Below, one piece after another: positions 63,633-64,000 of a stretch of 64,000 nt of DNA. The stretch lies in NCBI RefSeq assembly GCF_040833955.1, contig NZ_CP162134.1:62001-126000 (forward strand), in the 5' to 3' direction. Position 1 is the first letter of the stretch, and each line of letters opens with the position of its first letter. The notes beneath the pieces are model-generated. The model ran no database searches. It was not told the origin of the DNA and worked only from the letters and a program-made list of their open reading frames with translations. The translations under genes and the position numbers were made by a program. The DNA is from Leptospira sp. WS60.C2. GTDB lineage: Bacteria; Spirochaetota; Leptospiria; Leptospirales; Leptospiraceae.

Positions 63633-64000
63633 TTAATGTTCTAAATTTTCGCCTTTTTCGTTTGATCCAAGGAACTGTATTAACAAAAACAAGGTCGCAA
63701 GGCAAACATAAGCGATCGGGAAATCCCAACTGGCAATTTCGGTAAAACGGTTTAGGATGGCATTCCCTTTTAACTCATAGGCATGAATCCAGCCCACTAG
63801 AGACAAGAGAGCTGCAATTCCTGCCCACAAACTTGCTTTTCGCCACTCTCGCTCCAAAATAAAAACAACCATTGCCGCCCATATCATGGAAGTGATGAGA
63901 AAACCTTGTGACAAAGATAGAACCCCCGAAAGTGCATAGGGAAGAAATGGCAAGTGAGGGGGAATATCCGAGAGGGAAAAATGAATTGTTTTAGTGGCAC
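63633..64000 (-). CDS. C-terminal part of a multi-pass membrane protein (partial, runs off right edge)
   Basis: The frame is open to base 64000, so this is the end of a longer gene. The visible 122 residues hold three membrane helices (ITSMIWAAMVVFILE, ASLWAGIAALLSLVGWIHAY, FPIAYVCLATLFLLIQFL) and end in a short charged tail. The sequence before them, HFSLSDIPPHLPFLPYALSGVLSL, and the overall pattern are vaguely like the C-terminus of NCS2-type (xanthine/uracil) permeases, but I cannot confirm this. A start at the TTG at 63953 is unlikely given the upstream open frame. Confidence 0.72.
   Translation of the reverse strand, partial: ATKTIHFSLSDIPPHLPFLPYALSGVLSLSQGFLITSMIWAAMVVFILEREWRKASLWAGIAALLSLVGWIHAYELKGNAILNRFTEIASWDFPIAYVCLATLFLLIQFLGSNEKGENLEH

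Noticed and set aside
1..64000. CRISPR arrays, tRNA/rRNA genes, insertion sequences, prophage or integrase genes
   Set aside because: I looked through all intergenic gaps and both strands and saw no regular spaced repeats, tRNA-like cloverleaf, transposase or integrase motif.

Overview
The window looks like chromosomal DNA of a spirochaete of the genus Leptospira, most likely of the free-living (saprophytic) kind. This is inferred from several signs together: roughly 40% GC by eye, many short lipoproteins with the loose spirochaetal lipobox, two membrane-anchored SGNH proteins resembling a family common in leptospires, a eukaryote-like UDP-glucose pyrophosphorylase, and long same-strand gene runs with ATGA or TTGA start/stop overlaps. 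No rRNA, tRNA, CRISPR array, insertion sequence, integrase or phage gene was seen. The region reads as stable core and accessory chromosome, with intergenic gaps almost all under 200 bases.

Layout. 0-6 kb: glutamate synthase gltB-gltD (minus; gltD runs off the left edge). 6-13.5 kb: a membrane protein, a TPM-domain protein, a cheD-HDOD-aroK operon, a TraB-family protein, a copper-storage pair (Cys-rich lipoprotein plus a 13-cysteine Csp), and an alpha/beta-hydrolase homologue that has lost its nucleophile. 13.5-16.7 kb: UDP-glucose pyrophosphorylase between two small secreted proteins, then a divergent TetR/thioesterase pair with two matching operators. 16.7-20.5 kb: an ExbB-TonB operon without ExbD whose last gene is a catalytically dead papain-like protein with FN3 repeats. 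20.5-28 kb: a GT39-like membrane protein, an RND pump, and a PilZ / histidine kinase / response regulator operon. 28.3-33.9 kb: methylmalonyl-CoA mutase (mutA, mutB) with its chaperone meaB. 33.9-39.6 kb: lysoplasmalogenase-like protein, a ferritin-like protein with a histone-H1-like tail, an EamA transporter, an ECF sigma factor with a Cys-bearing C-terminus, and a DUF302 gene behind a perfect palindrome.

39.7-48.6 kb is one long plus-strand run: speE, an outer-membrane-like protein, two lipoproteins (one with HEGGH), pyrF, then an FAD oxidoreductase / DUF1365 / cyclopropane-fatty-acid-synthase triad, and two small proteins. 48.7-57.9 kb is a surface-glycan region: two membrane-anchored SGNH proteins, a nucleotidyltransferase-GT2 fusion, an SDR epimerase lacking the usual tyrosine, a GT2 and a multi-pass glycosyltransferase-like protein, interrupted by a secreted M30-like metalloprotease. 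57.9-64 kb: an active HtrA protease followed by a degenerate HtrA-like partner, a divergent membrane protein with an RsbW-like ATPase, apt, htpX, and the C-terminus of a multi-pass membrane protein running off the right edge.

A recurring theme is enzyme folds that have lost catalytic residues (papain-like, HtrA-like, alpha/beta hydrolase, SDR), each beside intact machinery. The strongest candidates for an undescribed system are the ExbB-TonB-pseudoprotease operon and the active/inactive HtrA pair.
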